A DNA stretch of 64,000 bases from Vogesella mureinivorans (GCF_007644035.1 NZ_VMTV02000791.1:159239-223238), one strand, 5' to 3'. Numbered from the stretch's first letter, positions 53,385-63,786 are shown. The notes: generated from the sequence alone by a model not told the origin. Program-made: numbers and translations.

Positions 53385-54875
53385 ATGCAGGAACTCGTAG
53401 ATTTTCTGAACGGCTGGATCTGGAGCAAAGGGCTGATTTTCCTTTGCCTGGGTGTGGGCCTGTACTTTTCTATCCGTAGCCGCTTTGCACAGGTACGCCA
53501 CTTTGGCGAGATGATCCGCCTGATGTTTGACGGCAAGAGCGATAGTAGTGGTATCTCGCCATTCCAGGCTCTGGCCATGACGCTGGCTGGCCGTGTGGGT
53601 ACCGGTAACATTGCCGGTGTGGCTACGGCTATCACCTTCGGCGGCCCTGGTGCCATTTTCTGGATGTGGATGGTAGCCTTCCTGGGTGCCAGCTCGGCCT
53701 TTGTCGAATCGACCCTGGGCCAGATCTACAAAGAAAAGATCAATGGCGAGTACCGTGGTGGCCCGGCTTTCTACATTGAAAAAGGCCTGGGCATGAAGCC
53801 CTTCGCTATCGTCTTTGCCATTGCCACCATCTTTGCTTGCGGCGTGCTGCTGCCGGGTACGCAATCCAACTCCATTGGTGCCGGCCTGGAAAAAGCACTG
53901 GGTATTGACCCGAATGTCACCGCTGCGATTCTGGCGCTGATGCTGGGCTTCATTATCTTTGGCGGTGTAAAACGCATTGCCAAGTTTGCCGAGATCGTGG
54001 TGCCGTTCATGGCGCTGGCTTACATCATTGTGGCCTGCGTGGTTGTTGCCCTGCATATCGACCAGCTGCCAAGCGTACTGGCATTGATCATCAAGAGTGC
54101 CTTCGGTATGGACGCCGGCTTTGGCGCCATCCTGGGTCTGGCGATCCAGTGGGGCGTGAAGCGTGGCGTGTACTCTAACGAAGCCGGCCAGGGTACTGGC
54201 CCGCACGCCTCGTCTGCCGCTGCGGTATCGCACCCGGCCAAGCAAGGTCTGGTGCAGGCATTCTCGGTGTATGTGGATACCCTGTTCGTGTGCTCGGCTA
54301 CCGCTTTCATGCTGCTGATTACCGGCCAGTACAACGTACAAGGCCCGGATGGCCAGGCCATGTTTACCGGTATTGCCGGTGTGGCTGCGGGCCCGGGCTA
54401 CGTGCAAACCGCCATGGAAAACATCATGCCGGGTTTTGGTAGCGTGTTTGTGGCTGTGGCACTGTTCTTTTTTGCCTTCACCACCATCATTGCCTACTAC
54501 TACATCGCCGAAACCAATATTGCCTACCTGAACCGCAAGGTAAACCGCCCTTGGCTGACCCTGGTGCTGAAAGTGGGCATCATGGCTACCGTGGTATACG
54601 GCACCGTGAAAACCGCCGACCTGGCCTGGGGCCTGGGCGATATCGGTGTGGGCATCATGGCATGGATGAACATTGCCGCCATCCTGATGCTGCAAAAGCC
54701 GGCCTTTATTGCGCTGCGCGACTACGAAGCACAAAAAGCACAGGGCCTGGACCCGGTGTTCCACCCGGAAAAACTGGGTATCAAGAATGCCGACTACTGG
54801 ACCGGCAACCAGGCAGAAGACAATCTGGCAGCCGAGCGCAAGCATGGCGGCCAACCGGTATACGACAAGGTTTGA
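53385..54875 (+). CDS. Alanine/glycine:cation symporter (AGCS family)
   Basis: A 496-residue transporter with about 11 helices. The family segments GRVGTGNIAGVATAITFGGPGAIFWMW and GVKRGVYSNEAGQGTGPHASSAA identify AGCS proteins such as AlsT/DagA, which import Ala or Gly with Na+ or H+. The ATG at 53385 follows AAAGGAG by 6 bases; an upstream extension to 53280 has no support. The leader contains a hairpin at 53299-53317 (GCAGG/CCTGC), but I do not see the conserved glycine-riboswitch core. A terminator follows. Confidence 0.93.
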   Translation: MQELVDFLNGWIWSKGLIFLCLGVGLYFSIRSRFAQVRHFGEMIRLMFDGKSDSSGISPFQALAMTLAGRVGTGNIAGVATAITFGGPGAIFWMWMVAFLGASSAFVESTLGQIYKEKINGEYRGGPAFYIEKGLGMKPFAIVFAIATIFACGVLLPGTQSNSIGAGLEKALGIDPNVTAAILALMLGFIIFGGVKRIAKFAEIVVPFMALAYIIVACVVVALHIDQLPSVLALIIKSAFGMDAGFGAILGLAIQWGVKRGVYSNEAGQGTGPHASSAAAVSHPAKQGLVQAFSVYVDTLFVCSATAFMLLITGQYNVQGPDGQAMFTGIAGVAAGPGYVQTAMENIMPGFGSVFVAVALFFFAFTTIIAYYYIAETNIAYLNRKVNRPWLTLVLKVGIMATVVYGTVKTADLAWGLGDIGVGIMAWMNIAAILMLQKPAFIALRDYEAQKAQGLDPVFHPEKLGIKNADYWTGNQAEDNLAAERKHGGQPVYDKV

Positions 54876-54903
54876 TATCCTTGCCGCAATCCGCTACACC
54901 ATC

Positions 54904-54930
54904 ACGCCGGGGAAACCCGGCGTTTTTTTA
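54904..54930 (+). terminator. Terminator after the AGCS symporter
   Basis: An 8-bp stem (ACGCCGGG / CCCGGCGT) with a GAAA-containing loop and seven T. It lies only 13 bases before the start of the next small gene. Confidence 0.88.
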
Positions 54931-54942
54931 TTTGAGGCCTGT

Positions 54943-55167
54943 ATGGATCTGCTGCATTCCACCTGGTTCTGGGTATTGATGATTGTTGCCCCGGTGGGCA
55001 CCGTGATTGCCACGCTGGCGCGCATGTCGCGCAAGACCGGCGATGGCAAGCTGCCGCCCGGCGTGCTGCCCGGTACCTATGCGCCGTCCAGCAAGGATGG
55101 CAGCCTGTATCGCCGCCCCGGCGAAGCGGCCCCCGCCGCAGAAGACACGCCGCCCGAACAGCGCTAG
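54943..55167 (+). CDS. Small single-helix membrane protein, unknown
   Basis: A 74-residue protein with one N-terminal hydrophobic helix (about 7-28, STWFWVLMIVAPVGTVIATL) and a polar tail rich in Pro, Gly and Ala (GVLPGTYAPSSKDGSLYRRPG). A GAGG sequence lies 5 bases before the ATG. It sits immediately after a strong terminator, so either the terminator leaks or a promoter lies inside the symporter gene. I recognise no family. Codon pattern is compatible with a real gene. Confidence 0.6.
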   Translation: MDLLHSTWFWVLMIVAPVGTVIATLARMSRKTGDGKLPPGVLPGTYAPSSKDGSLYRRPGEAAPAAEDTPPEQR

Positions 55168-55173
55168 GTGCAG

Positions 55174-55195
55174 GGTTGGCCGCAGTGCGGCCAAC
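55174..55195. repeat. Inverted pair of the recurring word upstream of hemB
   Basis: GGTTGGCCGCA and TGCGGCCAAC separated by a single G, 6 bases after the small membrane-protein gene and about 100 bases before hemB. Confidence 0.9.
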
Positions 55196-55283
55196 TTGTG
55201 CTGCCGCAAATCGTATTGAACTAGTGCTGTCAGCCTGGTCTTAGCTTTGCTATCTTCATGCCCGTCCTGACACCTCTTGCTGA

Positions 55284-56294
<1,011 letters not shown>

Positions 56295-56316
56295 GCTATC
56301 GCACGCCCTGACATGC

Positions 56317-56344
56317 AATGCGGCCAACCCTGGCCGCATTTTTT
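56317..56344 (+). terminator. hemB terminator built on the recurring word
   Basis: AATGCGGCCA and TGGCCGCATT form a 10-bp stem with loop ACCC, followed by six T. The left arm contains an exact TGCGGCCAACC word (56319-56329); the right arm is a truncated copy. It overlaps the stop codon of the convergent small gene. Confidence 0.85.
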
Positions 56345-56531
56345 ATGGCTGGCGCGCCGCTTTGGCGGCAAACATCACGCACTGGCGGCCGGTAGCTTCC
56401 AGTACATCCAGCGTCGGCGTGCGCTTGCTTTTGATCTGCATGGCACGGCAGCCGTAGGGAAAGCGCACATCGTGCGTAATGTAGTAGTGCTGGCAGTGGC
56501 GGCACTGCGGGGTAGGGGCGGGCTGGCTCAC
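56343..56531 (-). CDS. Small cysteine-rich conserved protein, GTG start
   Basis: A 62-residue protein with a CxxC pair (CRHCQHYYITHD), a further Cys in RFPYGCRAMQIKSK and one in GRQCVMF. The pattern Cx2C...PYGCRA...C recurs in small conserved proteins of proteobacteria and may bind a metal; function unknown. There is no ATG before residue 30, so the start is taken as GTG at 56531, giving MSQPAP. The ribosome site is weak. Its stop overlaps the hemB terminator. Confidence 0.65.
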   Translation of the reverse strand: MSQPAPTPQCRHCQHYYITHDVRFPYGCRAMQIKSKRTPTLDVLEATGRQCVMFAAKAARQP

Positions 56532-56707
56532 GGTAGAACGGGCAGGGCGATCAACAGCCGGCTATTGTCGCACGGCACGGTAACACTCACCCCCGGAAAA
56601 TCGCGCGAAACTGTCCCTGATAATATGGCGGGCAGGGGTCTAGAATGGTGACAGAAACATTGCTGACATGTGCTTCCAGCGCAGCGGCCACACACCAGGA
56701 ATCGCCC

Positions 56708-57907
56708 ATGAACCCGACCTACCTCGCCCATCTGCAAACCACGCTGGCGCAAATCCGTGCCGACGGTTTTGAAAAGCCCGAGCGTGTGATTGCTACCCCG
56801 CAGCGCGCCGGTATCACCCTGAGTGGTGGCCGTGACGTGCTGAACTTCTGCGCCAACAACTACCTGGGCCTGGCCGACGACGCCCGCCTGATTGCAGCGG
56901 CCAAGCAAGGCCTGGACGACTACGGCTACGGCTGTGCCTCGGTACGCTTTATCTGCGGTACCCAGCAGGTACACAAAGACCTGGAAGCGGCGATTTCCGG
57001 CTTTCTGGGCACCGACGACACCATCTTGTATTCCAGCTGCTTTGACGCCAACGGCGGCGTATTCGAAACCCTGCTTTCCGAAGAAGACGCGGTGATCTCG
57101 GACGAGCTGAACCACGCCTCCATCATCGACGGCGTGCGCCTGTGCAAGGCCAAGCGCTTCCGCTACAAGAATAACGATATGGCCGACCTGGAAACCCAGC
57201 TGCAAGCCGCCGACGCCGCTGGCGCGCGCTTCAAGCTGGTGGTCACCGACGGCGTGTTTTCCATGGACGGCATCATCGCCGACCTGAAAACCCTGTGCGA
57301 CGTGGCCGAGCGCTACGGTGCCATCGTGATGGTGGACGATTCGCACGCGGTAGGTTTTATCGGTGACAGCGGCGCCGGCACCCCCGAGCTGTGCGGCGTG
57401 GCCGACCGGGTGGATATCTACACCGGCACGCTGGGCAAGGCGCTGGGCGGCGCATCCGGCGGTTATGTGTCGGCGCGTCAGCCTATCGTGGATCTGCTGC
57501 GCCAGCGTTCGCGCCCCTATCTGTTTTCCAACACCTTGGCCCCGGCCATTACCGCCGCCAGCCTGAAAGTGCTGCAGATCCTGCAAACCGCAGAAGGCGA
57601 CACGCTGCGCGCCCAGCTCAAGCGCAATGCCGATTACTTCCGCAGCGCCATGAGCGAGGCCGGCTTTACGCTGGTGCCGGGCCAGCACCCCATCATTCCG
57701 GTGATGCTGGGCGATGCCAAACTGGCCGGCGATATGGCCGCCGCCCTGCTGGACGAAGGCGTATTTGTCACCGGCTTTTCCTACCCGGTGGTACCCAAGG
57801 GCAAGGCGCGCATCCGCACGCAGATGTCTGCCGGCCACACGCTGGACCAGGTGCAGCACACGGTTGCCGCCTTCATCAAGGTTGGCCGCAAACTGGGCGT
57901 GATTTGA
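56708..57907 (+). CDS. kbl: 2-amino-3-ketobutyrate CoA ligase (glycine C-acetyltransferase)
   Basis: A 399-residue PLP enzyme of the alpha-oxoamine synthase family. The PLP lysine is in [16 protein letters not shown], and [19 protein letters not shown] holds the cofactor aspartate and histidine. It cleaves 2-amino-3-ketobutyrate with CoA to glycine and acetyl-CoA, the second step of threonine breakdown, and is paired with tdh downstream. The ATG at 56708 has AGGA 8 bases before it. A recurring word with full AAGG extension lies in the last codons (57878-57890). Confidence 0.95.
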   Translation: MNPTYLAHLQTTLAQIRADGFEKPERVIATPQRAGITLSGGRDVLNFCANNYLGLADDARLIAAAKQGLDDYGYGCASVRFICGTQQVHKDLEAAISGFLGTDDTILYSSCFDANGGVFETLLSEEDAVISDELNHASIIDGVRLCKAKRFRYKNNDMADLETQLQAADAAGARFKLVVTDGVFSMDGIIADLKTLCDVAERYGAIVMVDDSHAVGFIGDSGAGTPELCGVADRVDIYTGTLGKALGGASGGYVSARQPIVDLLRQRSRPYLFSNTLAPAITAASLKVLQILQTAEGDTLRAQLKRNADYFRSAMSEAGFTLVPGQHPIIPVMLGDAKLAGDMAAALLDEGVFVTGFSYPVVPKGKARIRTQMSAGHTLDQVQHTVAAFIKVGRKLGVI

Positions 57908-57916
57908 TTATTGATT

Positions 57917-58045
57917 GGCCACGAGTTCCACGAAAGGACACGAACGCCTAGCTACCGCCCCCGCTACAAACACAGACAAAGCCTGCCATTCTGCGCAAAG
58001 CGCATGACAAAGCGGCAGTTCGTGTTTTTCGTGGGGTTCGTGGCC
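57917..58045. repeat. CACGAA-type inverted-repeat element between kbl and tdh
   Basis: The left arm (57917-57945) contains GGCCACGAGTTCCACGAAA then GACACGAAC. The right arm (58018-58045) is an inverted copy, with GGCCACGAACCCCACGAA then AACACGAAC read on the minus strand. Between them lie 72 bases with no reading frame. The element looks like a REP/BIME or small MITE-like unit, related to the copy at 13356-13424. It separates two genes that normally form an operon. Confidence 0.75.
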
Positions 58046-58087
58046 AGGGGTTTGCCGGAGCTTGTGGCGACCTGAAGAGATACTGAC

Positions 58088-59113
58088 ATGAAAGCACTCG
58101 CCAAACTGCAGGCCGCCCCCGGCCTGAGCATGACCGATGTACCAATGCCGGCAGTGGGCCATAACGACCTGCTGATCAAGATCACCAAAACCGCCATCTG
58201 CGGTACCGATATCCATATCTGGAACTGGGACGACTGGGCGCAAAAAACCATTCCGGTACCCATGCACGTGGGCCACGAGTACGTGGGCGTGGTGGCCGGC
58301 ATGGGCTCGGAAGTACAGGGCTTCACCATTGGCCAGCGCGTTTCCGGCGAAGGCCACATCACCTGCGGCTACTGCCGTAACTGCCGCGCCGGCCGCCGCC
58401 ACCTGTGCCGCAATACCACCGGCGTGGGCGTGAACCGCGAAGGCGCGTTTGCCGAATACCTGGTGATCCCGGCGTTCAATGCCTTCCCGATTCCGGACGA
58501 CATTTCCGACGACCTGGCGTCTATCTTCGACCCGTTCGGCAACGCCGTGCACACTGCGCTCAGCTTCAACCTGGTAGGCGAAGACGTGCTGATTACCGGT
58601 GCCGGCCCCATCGGCATCATGGCGGTAGCCATCGCCAAGCACGTGGGTGCACGCCACGTGGTGATTACCGACGTGAACGATTACCGCCTGGAGCTGGCAC
58701 GCCAGATGGGCGCCACCCGCGCCGTGAACGTTGGCCGCGAAGACCTGAAAACCGTGATGCAGGAACTGCACATGACCGAAGGCTTCGACGTGGGCCTGGA
58801 AATGTCCGGCAACCCGCACGCCTTCCGCCAGATGCTGGACGTGATGAACCACGGCGGCAAGGTAGCGCTGCTGGGTATCCCGCCGGCCAACACCTCCATC
58901 GACTGGAACCAGGTCATCTTCAAGGGCCTGGAGATCAAGGGTATCTACGGCCGCGAGATGTTCGAAACCTGGTACAAGATGGTGGCGCTGATCCAGTCTG
59001 GTCTGGATATCACCCCGATTGTGACCCACCACTTCAAGGTGGACGACTTCGAAGCCGGCTTTGCCGCCATGCTGTCTGGCCAGAGCGGCAAGGTGATTCT
59101 GGACTGGCAGTAA
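58088..59113 (+). CDS. tdh: L-threonine 3-dehydrogenase
   Basis: A 341-residue zinc-dependent alcohol-dehydrogenase-type enzyme, oxidising threonine to 2-amino-3-ketobutyrate with NAD. The catalytic zinc site includes C38 (AICGTDIH) and HVGHEYVG; the structural zinc cysteines are in [15 protein letters not shown]; the nucleotide-binding glycines lie in [13 protein letters not shown]. It works with kbl, 180 bases upstream across a repeat element. Length equals that of the E. coli enzyme. Confidence 0.97.
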   Translation: MKALAKLQAAPGLSMTDVPMPAVGHNDLLIKITKTAICGTDIHIWNWDDWAQKTIPVPMHVGHEYVGVVAGMGSEVQGFTIGQRVSGEGHITCGYCRNCRAGRRHLCRNTTGVGVNREGAFAEYLVIPAFNAFPIPDDISDDLASIFDPFGNAVHTALSFNLVGEDVLITGAGPIGIMAVAIAKHVGARHVVITDVNDYRLELARQMGATRAVNVGREDLKTVMQELHMTEGFDVGLEMSGNPHAFRQMLDVMNHGGKVALLGIPPANTSIDWNQVIFKGLEIKGIYGREMFETWYKMVALIQSGLDITPIVTHHFKVDDFEAGFAAMLSGQSGKVILDWQ

Positions 59114-59146
59114 GCACGGGCACGAAACCTCGTGCATGGCTTATCG

Positions 59147-59172
59147 AACCCGGCTACGGCCGGGTTTTGTTT
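59147..59172 (+). terminator. Terminator of kbl-tdh
   Basis: An 8-bp stem (AACCCGGC / GCCGGGTT) with loop TACG and a TTTTGTTTT tail, 33 bases after tdh. A single recurring word follows at 59184-59194. Confidence 0.85.
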
Positions 59173-59284
59173 TATCAGCATGCTGCGGCCAACCTTCTGC
59201 CGGCCAGCGGCAGGGCGGGCGCTCGAACGCTAGCCAGCCATGCTAGAATCGGGTGAGATCACACAAGAATTCAGGGATAAAGCG

Positions 59285-60385
59285 ATGTCTGGCAATAGCA
59301 TGGGTTTGCTGTTTACTGTTACCTCTTTTGGCGAGAGCCACGGCCCGGGAATCGGCTGCATTGTGGATGGCTGCCCCCCGGGGCTGGCGCTGACCGAAGC
59401 CGATATCCAGCTGGAACTGGACCGCCGCAAACCCGGCACCAGCCGCCACGTTACCCAGCGCCGCGAGCCGGACGCTGTCGAGATCCTGTCCGGCGTGTAC
59501 GAGGGCAAAACCACCGGCACGCCCATCGCCTTGCTGATCCGCAACACCGACCAGCGCAGCAAAGACTACGGCAATATCGCCGACACCTTCCGCCCCGGCC
59601 ACGCCGACTATACCTACTGGCACAAGTACGGCATCCGCGACCCGCGTGGCGGCGGCCGCTCCTCGGCCCGTGAAACCGCCGTGCGCGTGGCGGCCGGTGC
59701 TATTGCCAAGAAGTGGCTGAGCGAGCAGTTCGGCATTGTGATTCGCGGCCACATGACGCAGATCGGCGACGTGGCCATCCCGTTCAAGAGCTGGGATCAC
59801 GTAGACACCAACCCCTTCTTCGCCGCCGACGACTGCGTGGTGCCGCAGCTGGAAAGCTATATGGACAGTATCCGCAAGAGCCTGGACTCGGTGGGCGCCC
59901 GCTTGCGCGTGGTAGCCGATAATGTGCCGGTAGGCTGGGGCGAGCCGGTTTACGACCGCCTGGACGCCGACATCGCCTACGCCATGATGAATATCAATGC
60001 GGTGAAAGGCGTGGAAATTGGCGCCGGCTTTGGCTGCGTTACCCAGCGTGGCAGCGAGCACGGCGACGAGCTCACGCCCGAAGGCTTTGCCAGCAACCAC
60101 GCCGGCGGCATTCTGGGCGGTATCTCTACCGGCCAGCAGATCGAAGTATCCATGGCCATCAAGCCGACCTCGTCCATCGCCCAGCCGCGCCGCAGTATCA
60201 ACAAGGCCGGTGAAGCCATCCTGGTAGAAACCCACGGCCGCCACGACCCGTGCGTGGGCATTCGCGCTACCCCCATCGCCGAGGCGATGCTGGCCCTGGT
60301 GCTGATCGACCATGCGCTACGCCACCGCGCGCAGTGCGGCGACGTGCGTGTAGACACCCCGCGCATCCCCGGCAGCATCGGCTAA
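59285..60385 (+). CDS. aroC: Chorismate synthase
   Basis: A 366-residue enzyme that uses reduced FMN to form chorismate from EPSP, the last shikimate step. Signatures are [19 protein letters not shown], then [24 protein letters not shown] and the C-terminal [17 protein letters not shown]. The ATG at 59285 follows AGGGATAAAGCG; the ORF extends upstream but begins at MSGNSMG in homologues. It stands alone with the terminator of tdh before it. Confidence 0.97.
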   Translation: MSGNSMGLLFTVTSFGESHGPGIGCIVDGCPPGLALTEADIQLELDRRKPGTSRHVTQRREPDAVEILSGVYEGKTTGTPIALLIRNTDQRSKDYGNIADTFRPGHADYTYWHKYGIRDPRGGGRSSARETAVRVAAGAIAKKWLSEQFGIVIRGHMTQIGDVAIPFKSWDHVDTNPFFAADDCVVPQLESYMDSIRKSLDSVGARLRVVADNVPVGWGEPVYDRLDADIAYAMMNINAVKGVEIGAGFGCVTQRGSEHGDELTPEGFASNHAGGILGGISTGQQIEVSMAIKPTSSIAQPRRSINKAGEAILVETHGRHDPCVGIRATPIAEAMLALVLIDHALRHRAQCGDVRVDTPRIPGSIG

Positions 60386-60424
60386 ATTGACATTAACCTA
60401 TCGCACCCTGATGGATGCCTGACC

Positions 60425-61837
60425 ATGTTCAAGAACCTGTTCGACAAGCTGTCCCGCAAAGACGACACGCCGCAGGCGGCCAACGAGCCCGGCACCGCGC
60501 CGGGGGCAGGCAAGGCACAGCCCGCCAGCCAGGCTGCGGCTAGCCCGGCGCCGGTGCTGCCGCACACGCTGGGTTTTGTCACGCACCAGCCGCTGCACGA
60601 TATGCAGCTGCGTGTGGTGGCCTACGAGTTCATGGTGCGCGATGCGGTCAAGCGCCGTGAATCCAGCGCCAGCCAGTGGTCGCAGTTCGACCGCCTGATG
60701 ATCAGCACGCTCATCAATATGGATGTGTTCCGCCTGCTGGCCTTCCGCCGTGCGCTGGTGCATATCTCTACCATTTCGCTGGGCGACCCGGCGCTGGAAG
60801 GCTTTCCGGCCGAGCGCGTGATTTTTGTGCTGAACCCGGCCATGGACGAGCCGGTGACCGCCGACACCATCAGCAAAATCGACGCGCATCGCGCCGCCGG
60901 CCGCCGTTTTGCCATCGAGCCGGCGCTGTTTGGCCATAGCGTGTTGCCCCCGCCGCTGCAGGACGAGCTGCTGTCGCGCATGGACATGCTGATCATGGAC
61001 TTTGCCGCCCCGGCAGACGAAGTACTGGCACCCTTTATGGACCAGCTGCCAGGCAAGTACCCGGCGGCGCGCTGGTACGCACGCAATATCGGCTCGGCGG
61101 AAGAGTTTGACGTGTGTGTGAAAACACCGGGGGCGGCCAAGCGCTTTGCGCTGTACCAGGGTAGCTTCCTCACCAACTTCCACCCGGTGCCCAATGCCAA
61201 GGCCGATGCCAGCCAGATGCGCGTGCTGGAAATCATGCGCCTCTTGCGCGCCGGTGCCGAAAGCCGCGAGATCGACGCGCAGTTCAAGCTGGACTCGGTC
61301 CTGCTGTTCAAACTGCTGCGCTTTATCAACTCGCCGATGAACGGCCTGTCGCGCAAAGTCATGACCATTGAAGAGTCGCTGATGCTGCTGGGGCGCGAGT
61401 CGCTGTTCAAATGGCTGACCATGCTGCTGTTTACTTCCCGCAAGAGCGAAGATGGTCGCTCGCTGGCGCTGCTGGAGCGCTCGCTGTTCCGCGCCCGCTT
61501 CATGGAGGCGCTGGGGCAGCAGGGCGGTAATCACAAGCTGGAGTGCGAGCACCTGTTCCTCACCGGCATGTTCTCGCTGCTGGATTCGCTGATGCAGGTC
61601 GAGCTCACCGATGCGCTGTCGCCGCTTGAGCTGCCACCCACGGTGATTGATGCGCTGCTGAACCAGCATGGCCTGTTTGCGCCTTACCTGGCGCTGGCCA
61701 TCTCGGCCGAGCAAGACAACCACGAGCGCATGACCACCCTGGCCCGCATGCTGAAGCTGGACGCGGAAGACGTAAACCGCATCCACCTGGACGCCATGGT
61801 GTGGGCGCAGGAAATCCTGGGGCAAAACGCAGACTGA
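60425..61837 (+). CDS. Degenerate EAL plus HDOD domain signalling protein (YuxH-like)
   Basis: A 470-residue protein with a low-complexity Ala/Pro linker (about 15-45), an EAL-like region (about 50-250) and a C-terminal HDOD domain (about 255-450). The EAL motifs are lost: YEFMVRD stands for the EAL site and IEPALFG for the DDFG metal site, so it is unlikely to break down cyclic di-GMP. It resembles COG3434 YuxH proteins, whose roles are unclear, probably as scaffold or receptor. It follows aroC by 39 bases and ends at a terminator. Confidence 0.85.
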   Translation: MFKNLFDKLSRKDDTPQAANEPGTAPGAGKAQPASQAAASPAPVLPHTLGFVTHQPLHDMQLRVVAYEFMVRDAVKRRESSASQWSQFDRLMISTLINMDVFRLLAFRRALVHISTISLGDPALEGFPAERVIFVLNPAMDEPVTADTISKIDAHRAAGRRFAIEPALFGHSVLPPPLQDELLSRMDMLIMDFAAPADEVLAPFMDQLPGKYPAARWYARNIGSAEEFDVCVKTPGAAKRFALYQGSFLTNFHPVPNAKADASQMRVLEIMRLLRAGAESREIDAQFKLDSVLLFKLLRFINSPMNGLSRKVMTIEESLMLLGRESLFKWLTMLLFTSRKSEDGRSLALLERSLFRARFMEALGQQGGNHKLECEHLFLTGMFSLLDSLMQVELTDALSPLELPPTVIDALLNQHGLFAPYLALAISAEQDNHERMTTLARMLKLDAEDVNRIHLDAMVWAQEILGQNAD

Positions 61838-61863
61838 GTCTGCCCCGCCCCGCCCGCTACGCC

Positions 61864-61888
61864 AAACACCGCCTTGTGCGGTGTTTTT
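61864..61888 (+). terminator. Terminator of the EAL/HDOD gene
   Basis: A 9-bp perfect stem (AAACACCGC / GCGGTGTTT) with loop CTTGT and TT, 26 bases after the stop codon. Confidence 0.88.
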
Positions 61889-62013
61889 CATGTTGGCCGC
61901 CATGCCGCTGGCTTGCTCGGAATATTTGAAAGGCCTTGGCAGTTTTTTAATCTTTTATCAGCACGGCCATGTTTGTATATTGTCGCTATCAGCAATCAAG
62001 CAAGGAGTCAGTG

Positions 62014-62859
62014 ATGAGCAGCGTTTTCGCATCCCGTCAGGTAGAGCGTCTGGTGCGCGGCATGGACACCGCCGACGGCGCAGGTGTCAAACTCAAGCGC
62101 GTGCTCACGCAAGACCTGCAGCGCCGGCTCGATCCCTTCCTGATGCTGGACGAGTTTCGCTCCGACAACCCGGGCGACTATATCGCCGGCTTCCCGCCGC
62201 ACCCGCATCGTGGATTCGAAACCGTTACCTATATGCTGGCCGGCCGTATGCGCCATCGCGACAGCGGCGGTAACGAAGGCCTGCTCGGCCCGGGTGGCGT
62301 GCAATGGATGACCGCCGGGCGCGGGGTCATCCACTCCGAAATGCCCGAACAGGAAGAAGGCCTGATGCACGGCTTTCAGCTGTGGATCAACCTGCCCGGC
62401 GCCCGCAAGATGATTCCTGCTGCCTACCAGGACATCCCTGCGGCCAACATTCCGCTGCTGCAGCTGGAGCATGGCATCAGCGTCAAGGTCATCGCTGGCC
62501 ACTACGGTGAGCAGGCAGGCAGCATCCAGCAGCCCGATACCCAGCCGCTGTATCTGGACATCAGCCTGCCGGCGGGGCAGCAGCTGGATGTTGCCATCGA
62601 GCCGGGCCACAATGCCTTCATCTATGTGTATCAAGGCAGCCTGGAGGTGGTAGGCCGTGCGGTGAGCGCCGGCCATATGGCCATCCTGTCGGCGCAAGGG
62701 GAGGGCGTGTCGCTCGCCACAGCCGAGGGGGCCCGCGTACTGGTGCTATCCGGCCAGCCGCTCAATGAAAGCATTGCCCAGTACGGCCCCTTTGTCATGA
62801 ACACCCGCGCCGAGCTAGAGCAAGCGTTTGACGATTACCAGCAAGGCCGCTTGGCCTGA
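62014..62859 (+). CDS. Pirin family protein (first of two)
   Basis: A 281-residue bicupin pirin like E. coli YhhW, some of which act as quercetin 2,3-dioxygenases. The N-terminal metal site is H63, H65 (PPHPHRGFETVTYMLAG), H107 and E109 (VIHSEMP), spaced as in known pirins. An AAGGAG site lies 7 bases before the ATG at 62014. The second pirin gene begins 10 bases after its stop, so they are co-transcribed. Substrate unknown. One recurring word lies inside. Confidence 0.92.
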   Translation: MSSVFASRQVERLVRGMDTADGAGVKLKRVLTQDLQRRLDPFLMLDEFRSDNPGDYIAGFPPHPHRGFETVTYMLAGRMRHRDSGGNEGLLGPGGVQWMTAGRGVIHSEMPEQEEGLMHGFQLWINLPGARKMIPAAYQDIPAANIPLLQLEHGISVKVIAGHYGEQAGSIQQPDTQPLYLDISLPAGQQLDVAIEPGHNAFIYVYQGSLEVVGRAVSAGHMAILSAQGEGVSLATAEGARVLVLSGQPLNESIAQYGPFVMNTRAELEQAFDDYQQGRLA

Positions 62860-62869
62860 GGAATCCACC

Positions 62870-63730
62870 ATGAACGACATCGTCCGCCGTATACAGCCCG
62901 CCAGCAAAGACATCGGCTTCATCGTACGCCGCCTGCTGCCGGCCATCGGTACCCGCAGCATCGGGCCTTTTGTGTTTCTCGACCATATGGGCCCGGCACA
63001 CTTTGCCGCAGAAGGCACGGCCGGCGATGTCCGCCAGCACCCGCACATCGGCTTGGCCACCGTCACCTTTCTGCGCCAGGGCACCATGATGCACCGCGAT
63101 AGCCTGGGTACCGCGCAGCGTATCACGCCGGGTGACATAAACCTGATGGTGGCCGGGCGCGGCATCGTGCACTCCGAGCGGGTGCCAGCCGATGTGCGCC
63201 AAGCTGGCCAGGCCATTGAAGGCCTGCAAATGTGGCTGGCGCTGCCGCAAGCCGACGAGGTCTGCGAGCCCGCCTTTCATCACTACGCCGCCAGCGCACT
63301 GCCCGTCTGGCAAGAAGGCGGTGCCCAGCTACAGCTGCTGATAGGCCATGCGGCCAACCATCAGTCGCCGGTACGCACCTTTGCCCCCACACTCTATCTC
63401 TCCTGGCAGCTGGCCGCCGGTGCCAGCCTCACCCTGCCGACTCATGTAGCAGAGCGTGGCCTGTACCTGTTTGATGGCAGCGTGCAGATCGGGGACGAAA
63501 CCATCCAGGCGGGCGAGCTGGTGGTGCTCGGTGACACAGCCAGCCAGATCAGCACATCAGCAGGCGCCAGCGGTGTACTGTTTGGTGGCGCCCCGCTGGA
63601 CGGACCGCGTTATCTGGACTGGAACTTCGTGGCCAGCGACCGTAGCCGCCTGCAGCAGGCGCGTGACGACTGGGCCAATGGCCCTTTTGCCATGGTAAAT
63701 GGCGAAAGCGAGTTTATTCCGCTGCCCTGA
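62870..63730 (+). CDS. Pirin family protein (second of two)
   Basis: A 286-residue pirin with N-terminal metal ligands H57 and H59 (VRQHPHIGLATVTF), H101 and E103 (GIVHSERVP). It differs widely from its neighbour (for example FLDHMGP for LMLDEFRS), so the pair is not a recent duplication. An AGGA site precedes the ATG at 62870. A terminator made from inverted recurring words follows. Substrate and partner unknown. Confidence 0.92.
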   Translation: MNDIVRRIQPASKDIGFIVRRLLPAIGTRSIGPFVFLDHMGPAHFAAEGTAGDVRQHPHIGLATVTFLRQGTMMHRDSLGTAQRITPGDINLMVAGRGIVHSERVPADVRQAGQAIEGLQMWLALPQADEVCEPAFHHYAASALPVWQEGGAQLQLLIGHAANHQSPVRTFAPTLYLSWQLAAGASLTLPTHVAERGLYLFDGSVQIGDETIQAGELVVLGDTASQISTSAGASGVLFGGAPLDGPRYLDWNFVASDRSRLQQARDDWANGPFAMVNGESEFIPLP

Positions 63731-63758
63731 TCCATCGGCTGGCACATTACACCTCAGC

Positions 63759-63786
63759 AAGTTGGCCGCCTGCGGCCAACTTTTTT
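63759..63786 (+). terminator. Pirin operon terminator built on inverted recurring words
   Basis: AAGTTGGCCGC and GCGGCCAACTT form an 11-bp palindrome with centre CT, followed by TTTTTT. The left arm differs from the word in its last base; the right arm is exact (63771-63780). Confidence 0.9.
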
